Below are positions 54,167 to 62,587 of a stretch of DNA of 64,000 nt, one piece after another (position 1 is the stretch's first letter; the number at the start of each line of letters is the position of its first letter). This DNA comes from Cumulibacter soli (GTDB lineage Bacteria; Actinomycetota; Actinomycetes; Mycobacteriales; Antricoccaceae), in assembly GCF_004382795.1 (NCBI RefSeq), contig NZ_SMSG01000002.1, positions 310,001 to 374,000 of the forward strand. Reading direction: 5' to 3'. Below the pieces are notes generated by a model. The model did not search any database. It had not been told where the DNA came from and saw nothing but the letters and a program-made list of their open reading frames with translations. The translations under genes and the position numbers were made by a program.

Positions 54167-57100
54167 ATGGGCTGGAATAACCCTCCGGTCTCCTGGTCGG
54201 AGCTAGAGCGACGCCTCTCCGGGACCGAGCAGGTCCACGGCCACCCCATTCCCGACGGCGGCGACTCCCCGGGCTGGAGCAGGCACCGTCCGCCGTACGA
54301 ACCTCCCCCGGAGGGGCCGCAACGGCCGACCGGACCAGTCGTGCCGTACGCCGAACTGCACTGTCACTCGAACTATTCCTTTCTCGACGGCGCAAGCCAT
54401 CCCGAAGAGCTCGTCGAAGAGGCCGTCCGCCTCGGGCTCACCGGCCTGGCCGTGACCGACCACGACGGATTACAAGGAATCGTGCGTATGTCCGACGCGG
54501 CGCAGGAGTACGACCTGCCTACCGTCTTCGGCGCCGAACTTTCCCTGGAGTTATCCGGTCCGCAAAACGGCATCCCCGATCCAGAAGGGCCCCACCTGCT
54601 CGTGCTGGCTCGCGGTGTCGAGGGCTACCACCGTCTCGCCGGCGCGATCACCGATGCGCAACTCCTCGGCGCCGAGAAAGGAAAGCCTCGCTATACGTTA
54701 GAAGCACTTGCCGAGCGTGCCGACGGCCACTGGGCGATACTCACCGGATGCCGAAAAGGTTTGGTCCCTCGCGCCCTGGCCGGCGCCCATGGTGAGCTGC
54801 TCGGCGCCGCCGGGAATGCCACCCGCAGCGAACGGTTCGCTGCCGCCCGCGCCGAACTCGACCGGCTCCAGTCGTTATTCGGCGCCGACAACATCATCGG
54901 TGAACTGTTCACTCACGGGCATCCACTTGATGACGAACGCAACGACGCGATCTGGCAGCTCACTCAGAACGCGGGAATACCGGCGATCGCGACCAACAAC
55001 GTGCACTATGCGATACCGCAACGGCGACGTCTCGCGATGGCTGTCGCTGCTGTCCGCGCGCAGCGGAGCCTGCATGAACTCGATGGGTGGCTGCCGGTCA
55101 CCGGTCAGGCGCACTTGCGCTCCGGCGCCGAAATGCAGCGACTGTTCGCGCCGTACGACCAGGTGGTGCAACGGGCCGCGGACCTCGCCGCAGAGCTCGC
55201 GTTCCCGTTGAAATCGGCATCCCCGCAACTACCGCACCTCAGCACCCCGGACGGATACGACCTCATGGGGTGGTTACGTGAACTCACCTGGCGCGGAGCC
55301 CGCGAGAAGTACGGGCCCCGGGAGAACCCAAACCATCCCGATGCCTATCCAAGACTGGCGCAAGAACTCGACGTCATCGAGAGCAAGGACTTTCCGGGCT
55401 ACTTCCTGATCGTGCACGACATCGTTCAGTTCGCGAAGAAGAACGGGATTCTCTGCCAAGGTCGCGGGTCGGCCGCGAATTCCGCGGTCTGCTACGCCCT
55501 CGGCATCACCGGCGTGGATTCGGTGCTGTACAAGTTGCCGTTCGAACGCTTCCTCTCCGCGGTCCGCAATGAAGAGCCCGATATCGACATCGATATCGAT
55601 GCGCGACGCCGCGAAGAAGTCATCCAGTACGTTTACGCCACGTACGGACGCCGCAACGCCGCCCAGGTCGCGAACGTCATCACGTATCGTCCGCGGTCCG
55701 CGGTCCGCGATATGGCCAAGGCGCTCGGTTATAGCGTCGGTCAGCAGGATGCCTTCGCCAAACGCATCGACGGTTGGCACGCCGTCCAGGCCGAGGAGAA
55801 CGTGCGATCGGCTGATGACAATGATCCGGACCGGATTCCCACCGATGTACTTGAACTCGCGAACGAACTGCTGAAGTTTCCGCGCCACCTAGGAATCCAC
55901 TCCGGCGGGATGGTGCTCACTCGCCAACCTGTCGGCGATGTGTGTCCCATCGAGCACGCGCGCATGAAAGACCGCACCGTACTGCAGTGGGATAAGGACG
56001 ACTGTGCCTCAATGAAGCTGGTGAAGTTCGACTTGCTCGGCCTCGGCATGCTCTCGGCGCTGCGGTACTGCATGGACACGGTCGAAGAGCGTCTGGGCGA
56101 GCAATGGACTCTGTCCACGATCCCGAAAGAGGAGAAGGGCGTCTACGACCAGGTCTGTCGCGCCGACACGGTCGGGCTGTTTCAGATCGAAAGCCGCGCT
56201 CAGATGGCAACCCTCCCCCGGCTACGCCCGCGATCCTTCTATGACCTGGTGATCGAAGTGGCGTTGATCCGTCCTGGCCCCATCCAAGGCGGCGCGATCC
56301 ACCCCTACATCCGCCGCCGTCGAAAACTTGAAGAAGCGACCTATGAGCATCCCCGGCTCGAACCCGTCCTAGAACGCACCCTCGGCATCCCACTGTTCCA
56401 AGAGCAACTCATGCAGATCGCGATGGCGGTCGGCGAGTGCAGCGGCGCGGACGCCGACCTGCTCCGACGCGCGATGGGCTCCAAACGCGGCGTGGAGAAG
56501 ATCGAAAGGCTGCGCGCCAAGTTGTACGCCGGGATGGCCAGCAATGGGATCACCGGAGCACTCGCCGACAGCATCTACGACAAGATCGAAGCCTTCGCGA
56601 ACTTCGGATTCGCCGAAAGCCACTCCATCTCATTCGCGCACCTGGTGTACACGAGCGCGTGGCTGCGACTGCACTACCCCGGCGCTTTCCTCTGCGCGCT
56701 ACTGAAAGCGCAGCCGATGGGCTTCTATTCACCGCAGAGTCTCGTTGCCGACGCCAGGAGGCATGGTGTCGAGGTACGCCGTCCCGACATTCAGCTTTCC
56801 GGTACGCATGCCGACCTCGAAGCGCTCGTAGCGCACCCAGGGCCGACGGGAGATCCTCGCTGCATCAGCGATCCGGAGATCACCGAGGGATCTCTCGAGT
56901 GGGAGCCGGACGGCGAGTTCGACAGTGATGCACACCGACGCGACGGGCATTACGCCGTACGACTTGGGTTGTCCTCGGTACGCGGGATTGGCGATAGCGT
57001 GGCCGATCGGATAGTCGCTGCCCGTGGCGGCGGGCAGTTCACCGATATGGCAGACGTCGCCCGTCGGACCGGGCTCACCAGTACTCAACTGGAGGCTCTA

Positions 57101-57676
57101 GCCAGCGCCGGCGCATTCGAATCCTTCGACCTTGAGCGTCGTCAAGCCCTCTGGGAAGCCGGTCCAGCTTCGCGCGAGCACACCTCGAAACTACCTGGAT
57201 CCGGATCGCCGCTTACCGCTCCCGACTTACCGTCGATGAACGCCGCCGAACTGAGCATGTCCGATCTGTGGGCGACCGGCATCACCCCCGACAGTCATCC
57301 GATGGCGAGCCTTCGCGACGAACTCACCGCACGAGGAGTGCTCGCCGCCGCCGACCTGAAGCGCACCGCTAACGGCACCCGGATCCGGGTCGCAGGGGTC
57401 GTCACTCATCGGCAACGCCCGGCAACGGCCTCTGGGGTGACCTTCATGAACCTCGAGGACGAGACCGGCATGGTCAATGTGGTGATCCCGGTTCCGGTAT
57501 GGAACAAGTACCTGCGCGTGGCGCGCGACTCCTCAGCTTTGGTGATCCGCGGCGTGGTGGAGACGAACGACGGGGCGATCAACCTCGTCGCCGAAACCTT
57601 AGAGCGGTTATCGATCAACGGCTCCGGAATCGCGCCAACACGCACGCTCCCGCGGATGTCCCGCGACTTCCGCTGA
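54167..57676 (+). CDS. dnaE2: Error-prone DNA polymerase III alpha subunit DnaE2
   Basis: 1169 residues. The N-terminal PHP domain has ELHCHSNYSFLDGASHPEEL and AVTDHDGLQG; the catalytic palm has PDIDIDIDARRR with Asp472, Asp474 and Asp476; KDFPGYFLIVHDIVQFAK and GRGSAANSAVCYALGITG are conserved. The OB-fold region near the C-terminus contains RIRVAGVVTHRQRPATASGV and GMVNVVIPVPVW. It bypasses lesions in SOS mutagenesis together with ImuA' and ImuB. In M. tuberculosis it lies apart from imuA'B; here the three are together. ATG start at 54167. Confidence 0.97.
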   Translation: MGWNNPPVSWSELERRLSGTEQVHGHPIPDGGDSPGWSRHRPPYEPPPEGPQRPTGPVVPYAELHCHSNYSFLDGASHPEELVEEAVRLGLTGLAVTDHDGLQGIVRMSDAAQEYDLPTVFGAELSLELSGPQNGIPDPEGPHLLVLARGVEGYHRLAGAITDAQLLGAEKGKPRYTLEALAERADGHWAILTGCRKGLVPRALAGAHGELLGAAGNATRSERFAAARAELDRLQSLFGADNIIGELFTHGHPLDDERNDAIWQLTQNAGIPAIATNNVHYAIPQRRRLAMAVAAVRAQRSLHELDGWLPVTGQAHLRSGAEMQRLFAPYDQVVQRAADLAAELAFPLKSASPQLPHLSTPDGYDLMGWLRELTWRGAREKYGPRENPNHPDAYPRLAQELDVIESKDFPGYFLIVHDIVQFAKKNGILCQGRGSAANSAVCYALGITGVDSVLYKLPFERFLSAVRNEEPDIDIDIDARRREEVIQYVYATYGRRNAAQVANVITYRPRSAVRDMAKALGYSVGQQDAFAKRIDGWHAVQAEENVRSADDNDPDRIPTDVLELANELLKFPRHLGIHSGGMVLTRQPVGDVCPIEHARMKDRTVLQWDKDDCASMKLVKFDLLGLGMLSALRYCMDTVEERLGEQWTLSTIPKEEKGVYDQVCRADTVGLFQIESRAQMATLPRLRPRSFYDLVIEVALIRPGPIQGGAIHPYIRRRRKLEEATYEHPRLEPVLERTLGIPLFQEQLMQIAMAVGECSGADADLLRRAMGSKRGVEKIERLRAKLYAGMASNGITGALADSIYDKIEAFANFGFAESHSISFAHLVYTSAWLRLHYPGAFLCALLKAQPMGFYSPQSLVADARRHGVEVRRPDIQLSGTHADLEALVAHPGPTGDPRCISDPEITEGSLEWEPDGEFDSDAHRRDGHYAVRLGLSSVRGIGDSVADRIVAARGGGQFTDMADVARRTGLTSTQLEALASAGAFESFDLERRQALWEAGPASREHTSKLPGSGSPLTAPDLPSMNAAELSMSDLWATGITPDSHPMASLRDELTARGVLAAADLKRTANGTRIRVAGVVTHRQRPATASGVTFMNLEDETGMVNVVIPVPVWNKYLRVARDSSALVIRGVVETNDGAINLVAETLERLSINGSGIAPTRTLPRMSRDFR

Positions 57677-57802
57677 GGATGCCGACGATGCCGTTGGGGA
57701 TGCCGACTACGCCCGACGCGGGATACTGAACGAGCGTTAGGTAAGGTCGCGAGAGTTTCGCGAGGCCGCCCTTGACCCGACGGCTTCCCCGAAGGAGGAG
57801 AA

Positions 57803-59380
57803 ATGAAACGATCCCTCAAGTTGGCTTCCGGGCTAGCGGCGTTCAGCCTGCTGCTTGCAGGCTGCGGCGACGCACCCGACAAGGCTGCCGAGCCGAGCAA
57901 CGAGTACGGGGACACCATCGAGTTGGCCAACGACTTCGACCCCAACGGACACTTCGACTGGGCTAATGCGTCCTACGTGTCCAGTTGGGATCCGAACCAA
58001 AGCATCAACGGCGGCGACATGATCTGGTACGAGCAGATCTACGACCGGCTTCTGCGCGAAGACTTGAACGGGCAGATCGAGCCGATGCTGGCCTCCGAGT
58101 TCACGCCATCCGAGGACGGCAAGACCCTGACGCTCACGTTGCAGCAGGGCCTGAAGTTCTCCGACGGAACCGCACTGGACGCCGAAGCGGTGAAGTTCAA
58201 CCTGGACCGCGCACGCGGTGAGGACAGCAAAATCGCCGGCGACCTGTCCATGGTCGAATCCGTTGACATCGTCGACGAGCAGACCATCGAGTTGACGACC
58301 AACGGGGCGATCGGCGGCCTGCCGACCGCCCTAGCGACTTCCTCGGGAATCATGGTCTCCCCGGCCGCGGTCAAGGCCGGGACGCTCGAGACGAAGCCCG
58401 TCGGAATCGGTCCGTACATCGCCACCAACATCACCTCTGGCGACAGCGTCGAGTTCGAGAAAACGCCCGATTATTGGGATCCCGACGCGCAGCACGTCGA
58501 AAGCATGACCTACCAGACGATGTCCGACGACCAGACCCGGATGAACGCGTTGAAGTCGGGTGAGGTTGACGGTGCGGCAATCCGCACCGATTCGATCGAC
58601 GAGATCGGCGAGGCCGGATTCACGCCCGTCGTGAAGCCGTCCTCGCTATTCCTGTACCTCATGCTGAACACGGCGAAAGAACCCTTCGACAAGCCTGAAG
58701 TACGCCGGGCCCTGAACATGTCGATCAATCGCGAGGAGATCTCCCAGGGCCTCTACAACGGGTACTGCACGCCGCAGGTACACCCCTTCCCCGAAAGCGG
58801 TCCCGGCTACCCCGATGACATCGGCGACGGACTCGACGACCTGCCGTACGACCCCGAGAAAGCCAAGGAGATGCTGAGCGACGCCGGCGTGACCGAGCCG
58901 GTGAACATGGTGATCTCGGCGTCCAACATCACCATCTACACCCAGTTCGCCGAAGTCATCCAGCAGCAACTCGCCGAGGTCGGTTTCGATATGGACGTGC
59001 ATTCACTGCCACCGGGCCCACAGGTGCAGGAGTTCGCGATCGACAAGACCGCCGAAACCTTGGTGTCCATGTCGACCGGGATCAACGATCCCAGCGTGAT
59101 CGGCCAGCGTTATCTCTCGCCGGATGCACTGTTCAACCCGGGCTTCGCCGAGTACCCCAAACTCGACGAACTCTGGGCAGAGGGTTCCTCCTCGCTGGAT
59201 CCCGCCGTCCGCGAACCCGCCTACGAGAAGTACGTCGAGGAATGGATCGCAAACCCACCGCATCTGATTCCGGTATGCCTGGTACACAACGCATCGGCGT
59301 ACACCGACGCCGTCTCCGGCGTCACTCAGCAGTCCAACGGCTTCCCCGGATTGCGCGGTGTTGCCGTTGCCGAGGAGTAG
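57803..59380 (+). CDS. ABC transporter substrate-binding lipoprotein, family 5
   Basis: 525 residues. Signal sequence with lipobox LLAGC and lipidated Cys at residue 21; AAGGAGGAG at 57793-57801 precedes ATG. SBP_bac_5 fold features include TLTLTLQQGLKFSDGTALDA, GPYIATNITSGDSVEFEKTP, YWDP, KSGEVDGAAIRTDS and PFDKPEVRRALNMSINREEI. These bind peptides or other small molecules for an ABC permease, which must lie elsewhere. It converges with the oxidoreductase gene with abutting stops. A TCGCGA-x5-TCGCGA hairpin at 57747-57763 is upstream and may regulate it or terminate dnaE2. Confidence 0.9.
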   Translation: MKRSLKLASGLAAFSLLLAGCGDAPDKAAEPSNEYGDTIELANDFDPNGHFDWANASYVSSWDPNQSINGGDMIWYEQIYDRLLREDLNGQIEPMLASEFTPSEDGKTLTLTLQQGLKFSDGTALDAEAVKFNLDRARGEDSKIAGDLSMVESVDIVDEQTIELTTNGAIGGLPTALATSSGIMVSPAAVKAGTLETKPVGIGPYIATNITSGDSVEFEKTPDYWDPDAQHVESMTYQTMSDDQTRMNALKSGEVDGAAIRTDSIDEIGEAGFTPVVKPSSLFLYLMLNTAKEPFDKPEVRRALNMSINREEISQGLYNGYCTPQVHPFPESGPGYPDDIGDGLDDLPYDPEKAKEMLSDAGVTEPVNMVISASNITIYTQFAEVIQQQLAEVGFDMDVHSLPPGPQVQEFAIDKTAETLVSMSTGINDPSVIGQRYLSPDALFNPGFAEYPKLDELWAEGSSSLDPAVREPAYEKYVEEWIANPPHLIPVCLVHNASAYTDAVSGVTQQSNGFPGLRGVAVAEE

Positions 59381-60484
59381 TTACCGCATGAATCGCGCCG
59401 GGCTGAGCCGCGAGCTCAGCCCGGTGGGGTCCTGCTCTCCGCCGAGGATCGACACGGCGAGATGAGCTGCGGCCGGAGCACTCTGGATTCCGTACCCGCC
59501 CTGGCCCGCGAACCAGAAGAAGCCGTCCACCAGCGGATCGAATCCGATCACCGGGAGCCGGTCTGCGGAGAAACTCCGCAGTCCCGCCCACGACGTGCGC
59601 ACGTTTCGGACCTGCAAGTCGGTGGCCTCGTTGATCGCCTCGATCGCGCGGGCGATATCGACGTCCTGCGGGCGGACGTCATGCGGCTGGTCGAGGGTCT
59701 CGTCCGCTGGTGAGCACAGGAAGTCCTCTCCCTCGGGTTTGATGTAGAACGTGTTGTCGATATCGGCCGTCATCGGCACCCGGGCACCGGTCGCCGTAGC
59801 GCCGGGGACGGTGAACAGCGTTCGCCGAAGCGGCTGCAAGCCCACGGTCGCCGCGCCGTGCATCGCCGCGACGACATCCGCCCACGCTCCGGCGGCGTTA
59901 ATCACCAGCGGGGCCCGGTATCGGTTGCCGCGGGTGTCAGTCAGCACCCACACCTCGTCCTCGCGATGTGCGGTCACGATCCGCGCATCGGTGAACACCT
60001 CGCTGCCAGCGGCGATACCGTGCCGGTATCCCTGATGCAGACGATGTACGTCGATCTCCATCGCCGCTGGTTCGTACATCCCGCCGGCGGCCCACTCCGC
60101 TCGCAGATGTGGATTGAGGGCGCGAACCTCGGCGGCATCCAGCCGTTCGATCGACGGCACGCTCGACCGCAACTCGCCGTACTCGTCATTCAGGGCGTCC
60201 AGCGAGGATTCCGGCGCCACCCACAACAGCCCGAGATCTGATAGCGGCGAGTCACCGATCACCTCAGGTGGCGAGGTGAAGAAGTCACGACTCGCACTGG
60301 TCAGGGTGCGGATCTCCGGCGGACCATAGGACTCCAGATAGGTCGCCGCCGAGCGACCCGTGGTGTGTACGCCAAGCGTGCCTTCCATCTCCAGCACGCC
60401 GACGGACATGGACTGGCTCAGCTCGTACGCCAGCGATACTCCCGCGATGCCGCCACCGATGACCAATGCTCCAAAGCGCCTCAT
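59381..60484 (-). CDS. DAO-family FAD-dependent oxidoreductase
   Basis: 367 residues. The Rossmann dinucleotide motif VIGGGIAGVSLAYELSQ starts the protein, TGRSAATYLES binds FAD, and the C-terminus has GLRSFSADRLPVIGFDPLVD and GFFWFAGQGGYGIQSAPAAA. It resembles D-amino acid/glycine/sarcosine oxidases and probably oxidises an amine or D-amino acid. The stop codon (TAA) is adjacent to the stop of the binding protein gene on the other strand, with no gap. It is near a TetR regulator and an aminotransferase, suggesting amine catabolism. Confidence 0.88.
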   Translation of the reverse strand: MRRFGALVIGGGIAGVSLAYELSQSMSVGVLEMEGTLGVHTTGRSAATYLESYGPPEIRTLTSASRDFFTSPPEVIGDSPLSDLGLLWVAPESSLDALNDEYGELRSSVPSIERLDAAEVRALNPHLRAEWAAGGMYEPAAMEIDVHRLHQGYRHGIAAGSEVFTDARIVTAHREDEVWVLTDTRGNRYRAPLVINAAGAWADVVAAMHGAATVGLQPLRRTLFTVPGATATGARVPMTADIDNTFYIKPEGEDFLCSPADETLDQPHDVRPQDVDIARAIEAINEATDLQVRNVRTSWAGLRSFSADRLPVIGFDPLVDGFFWFAGQGGYGIQSAPAAAHLAVSILGGEQDPTGLSSRLSPARFMR

Positions 60485-60531
60485 ACCGGCATGGTACGTA
60501 TTTAGCGCAATCGTGCAATAACCGCGAAAAA

Positions 60532-61119
60532 CTAGGCGCGCGCCCGGTCCAGGATCGCGTCCAGCATTTCTGTCTGCTCGACCCGCTTCGGGGCGGTGGC
60601 GTTGATCGCGGCCTGGGCCGACAGCCCGTCCATCAGCACATGCAACTCGCGGGCCAACTTGCGCAGGTTCACGCCGTCGGCCAACTCGCCACGCCCTCGC
60701 GCTTGGTCCAGGAATGCCAGCACGCGCGATTGGTATCCGCGATTGATCTCATCGGTAAACAACGCGATGAGTTCGTCGTCGCCGACCGCCATCCCCCAGA
60801 AGCTGATCTCGATCCGCGCCAACAACACACGCCGCGCATCCAACGGCAAACACTGCAACATGAACTCGCGCAGACCTTCCAAACCCTCGAGTTTCGATCG
60901 CTCCATCCGTTTGACGACTTCGGTATGCGCGGCGAGCATCGCATTAGCCATGATGTCGCTCTTGTCTTTGAAGTAGTGCGCGAGCACCCCACTGGAGAAC
61001 CCGGCCTCACGAGCAATCTCCCGCGTGGTCGCGTTCGCTATCCCGATCCGGTCAATCACTCGCCAGGTCGCGCGAATGATCTCTAGCCGGCGCTGCTCGT
61101 GATCGACGATCTTCGGCAC
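60532..61119 (-). CDS. TetR family regulator (BetI-like)
   Basis: About 195 residues from GTG at 61119 with a GGGGGT stretch just upstream. The HTH reads GIANATTREIAREAGFSSGV followed by LAHYFKDKSDIMANAM, with the GVLAHYFKDK turn typical of BetI-like regulators. The C-terminal domain ends EMLDAILDRARA. The frame extends to 61371, and ATG at 61170 is another option. It lies between the oxidoreductase and the divergent aminotransferase and may control one or both, responding to an amine-like ligand. Confidence 0.85.
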   Translation of the reverse strand: MPKIVDHEQRRLEIIRATWRVIDRIGIANATTREIAREAGFSSGVLAHYFKDKSDIMANAMLAAHTEVVKRMERSKLEGLEGLREFMLQCLPLDARRVLLARIEISFWGMAVGDDELIALFTDEINRGYQSRVLAFLDQARGRGELADGVNLRKLARELHVLMDGLSAQAAINATAPKRVEQTEMLDAILDRARA

Positions 61120-61313
61120 ATGACCCCCATTAGTCGGCGGTGTCTCCGGCGAGATCCGCTCAATCAACATAAGCGACGCAGCCGCGATCCCTGGGCGGAA
61201 CCCGCCGTGAATCACCACCGCGAACACGGAAATTGGTGGGTTTACACGATCACGACCATCGGCTACTTTATTTTGAACCTCCGATATAAAACCCGCATGA
61301 GACAGGGGTCCTG

Positions 61314-62558
61314 ATGGTGATCGAACCACCTCGTTCGGTGACGCAGCCGAACGACCAGGCGCTGCGCGCACGCGCGCGACGGGTCATTCCCGGCGGCATG
61401 TATGGGCATATGACGGCCGGCCCCATCGTCCCGCCCTCCTACCCGCAGTTCTGGGATCACGTTGATGGCCCCTACGGCTGGGATGTCGACGGCACCCGCC
61501 ACATCGACCTACTGTGCGGGTTCGGCCCGATGGTGCTGGGTTACCGCAACCCCGTCGTCGAGTCGGCGGCCGCGGCGCAAGCGGCGTACGGCGACACGAT
61601 GACCGGCCCATCGGCGCGGATGGTCGAACTCGCCGAACTACTGACCGACACCATTGCGCACGCAGACTGGTCAATGTTCGCCAAGAACGGCACCGACGCC
61701 ACCGCGACCGCGGTCCGCATCGCCCGCGCGGCGACTGGTAAGACCAAGTTGCTCAAGGCCACTCCGGCGTACCACGGCGCGAACGACTGGTTCACCCCGA
61801 TGCTGTCCGGTGTCGCGCCAGGGGACCGCGCCAACATCGACTACTTCGACTACAACGACAGCGCATCGCTCGAGGCTAAAGTTGCCGAGCATTCCGGCGA
61901 CATTGCCGCCATCATCCTCACCCCGTTCCAGCACGATTCCCGTAAACCGCAGGAACTCGTCGACCCCGAGTTCGCCCGGGCCGCCCGCACCCTCACCACC
62001 GGCGAAGGCGCGGCGCTTATCCTCGATGAAGTCCGCACGGGCATCCGTCTCGATCTGCGCGGCGCCTGGGAAACGATCGGCGTCCGCCCCGACCTCACCG
62101 CCTACTCCAAGGCCATCGCGAACGGACACCCGATCGCCGCGGTCGTCGGCATCGACGCCCTCAAAGAAGCCGCCAGCAGCATCTATGTCACGGGCAGTTT
62201 CTGGTATTCCGCCGTGCCCATGGCCGCCGCGAAGGCGACCATCGAACACGCGCTCGCCATCGACGCGCCGACGCGGATCGCATCGGCCGGTGAGCTCCTG
62301 AAGCGCGGTATCGAGGAACAAGGTGCGCACCTCGGCGCACAGATCAGCGGGCCGCTGCAAATGCCGTATCTCAGCTTCGCCGACGATCCCGAACTCACCG
62401 TAGCGATGGCTTTCACCGATAGCGCGATACGACACGGCGTACTGATGCACCCGTGGCACACCATGTTCCTCTCTACCGCACACACCGAGGACGTCATCGA
62501 CGACGTCTTGAGGAGAACCGCGCGCGCGTTCGACGAGATCGCCGTGCTCAAGAACTAG
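61314..62558 (+). CDS. PLP-dependent class III aminotransferase (GSA aminotransferase-like)
   Basis: 414 residues. Family segments are VIPGGMYGHMTAGPIVPP, GWDVDGTRHIDLLCGFGPMV, FAKNGTDATATAVRIARAAT, AYHGANDWFT and LILDEVRTGIRL; the PLP-binding lysine is in AYSKAIANGHPIAAVVG. It resembles glutamate-1-semialdehyde aminomutase but is placed in a transport/amine cluster, so an amine or amino-acid transaminase is more likely. ATG at 61314 with ACAGGGG upstream; GTG at 61317 is an alternative. It is followed after 29 bases by a binding protein gene. Confidence 0.88.
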   Translation: MVIEPPRSVTQPNDQALRARARRVIPGGMYGHMTAGPIVPPSYPQFWDHVDGPYGWDVDGTRHIDLLCGFGPMVLGYRNPVVESAAAAQAAYGDTMTGPSARMVELAELLTDTIAHADWSMFAKNGTDATATAVRIARAATGKTKLLKATPAYHGANDWFTPMLSGVAPGDRANIDYFDYNDSASLEAKVAEHSGDIAAIILTPFQHDSRKPQELVDPEFARAARTLTTGEGAALILDEVRTGIRLDLRGAWETIGVRPDLTAYSKAIANGHPIAAVVGIDALKEAASSIYVTGSFWYSAVPMAAAKATIEHALAIDAPTRIASAGELLKRGIEEQGAHLGAQISGPLQMPYLSFADDPELTVAMAFTDSAIRHGVLMHPWHTMFLSTAHTEDVIDDVLRRTARAFDEIAVLKN

Positions 62559-62587
62559 CTCGATCCCAGCCATACGAGGAGTCCACC

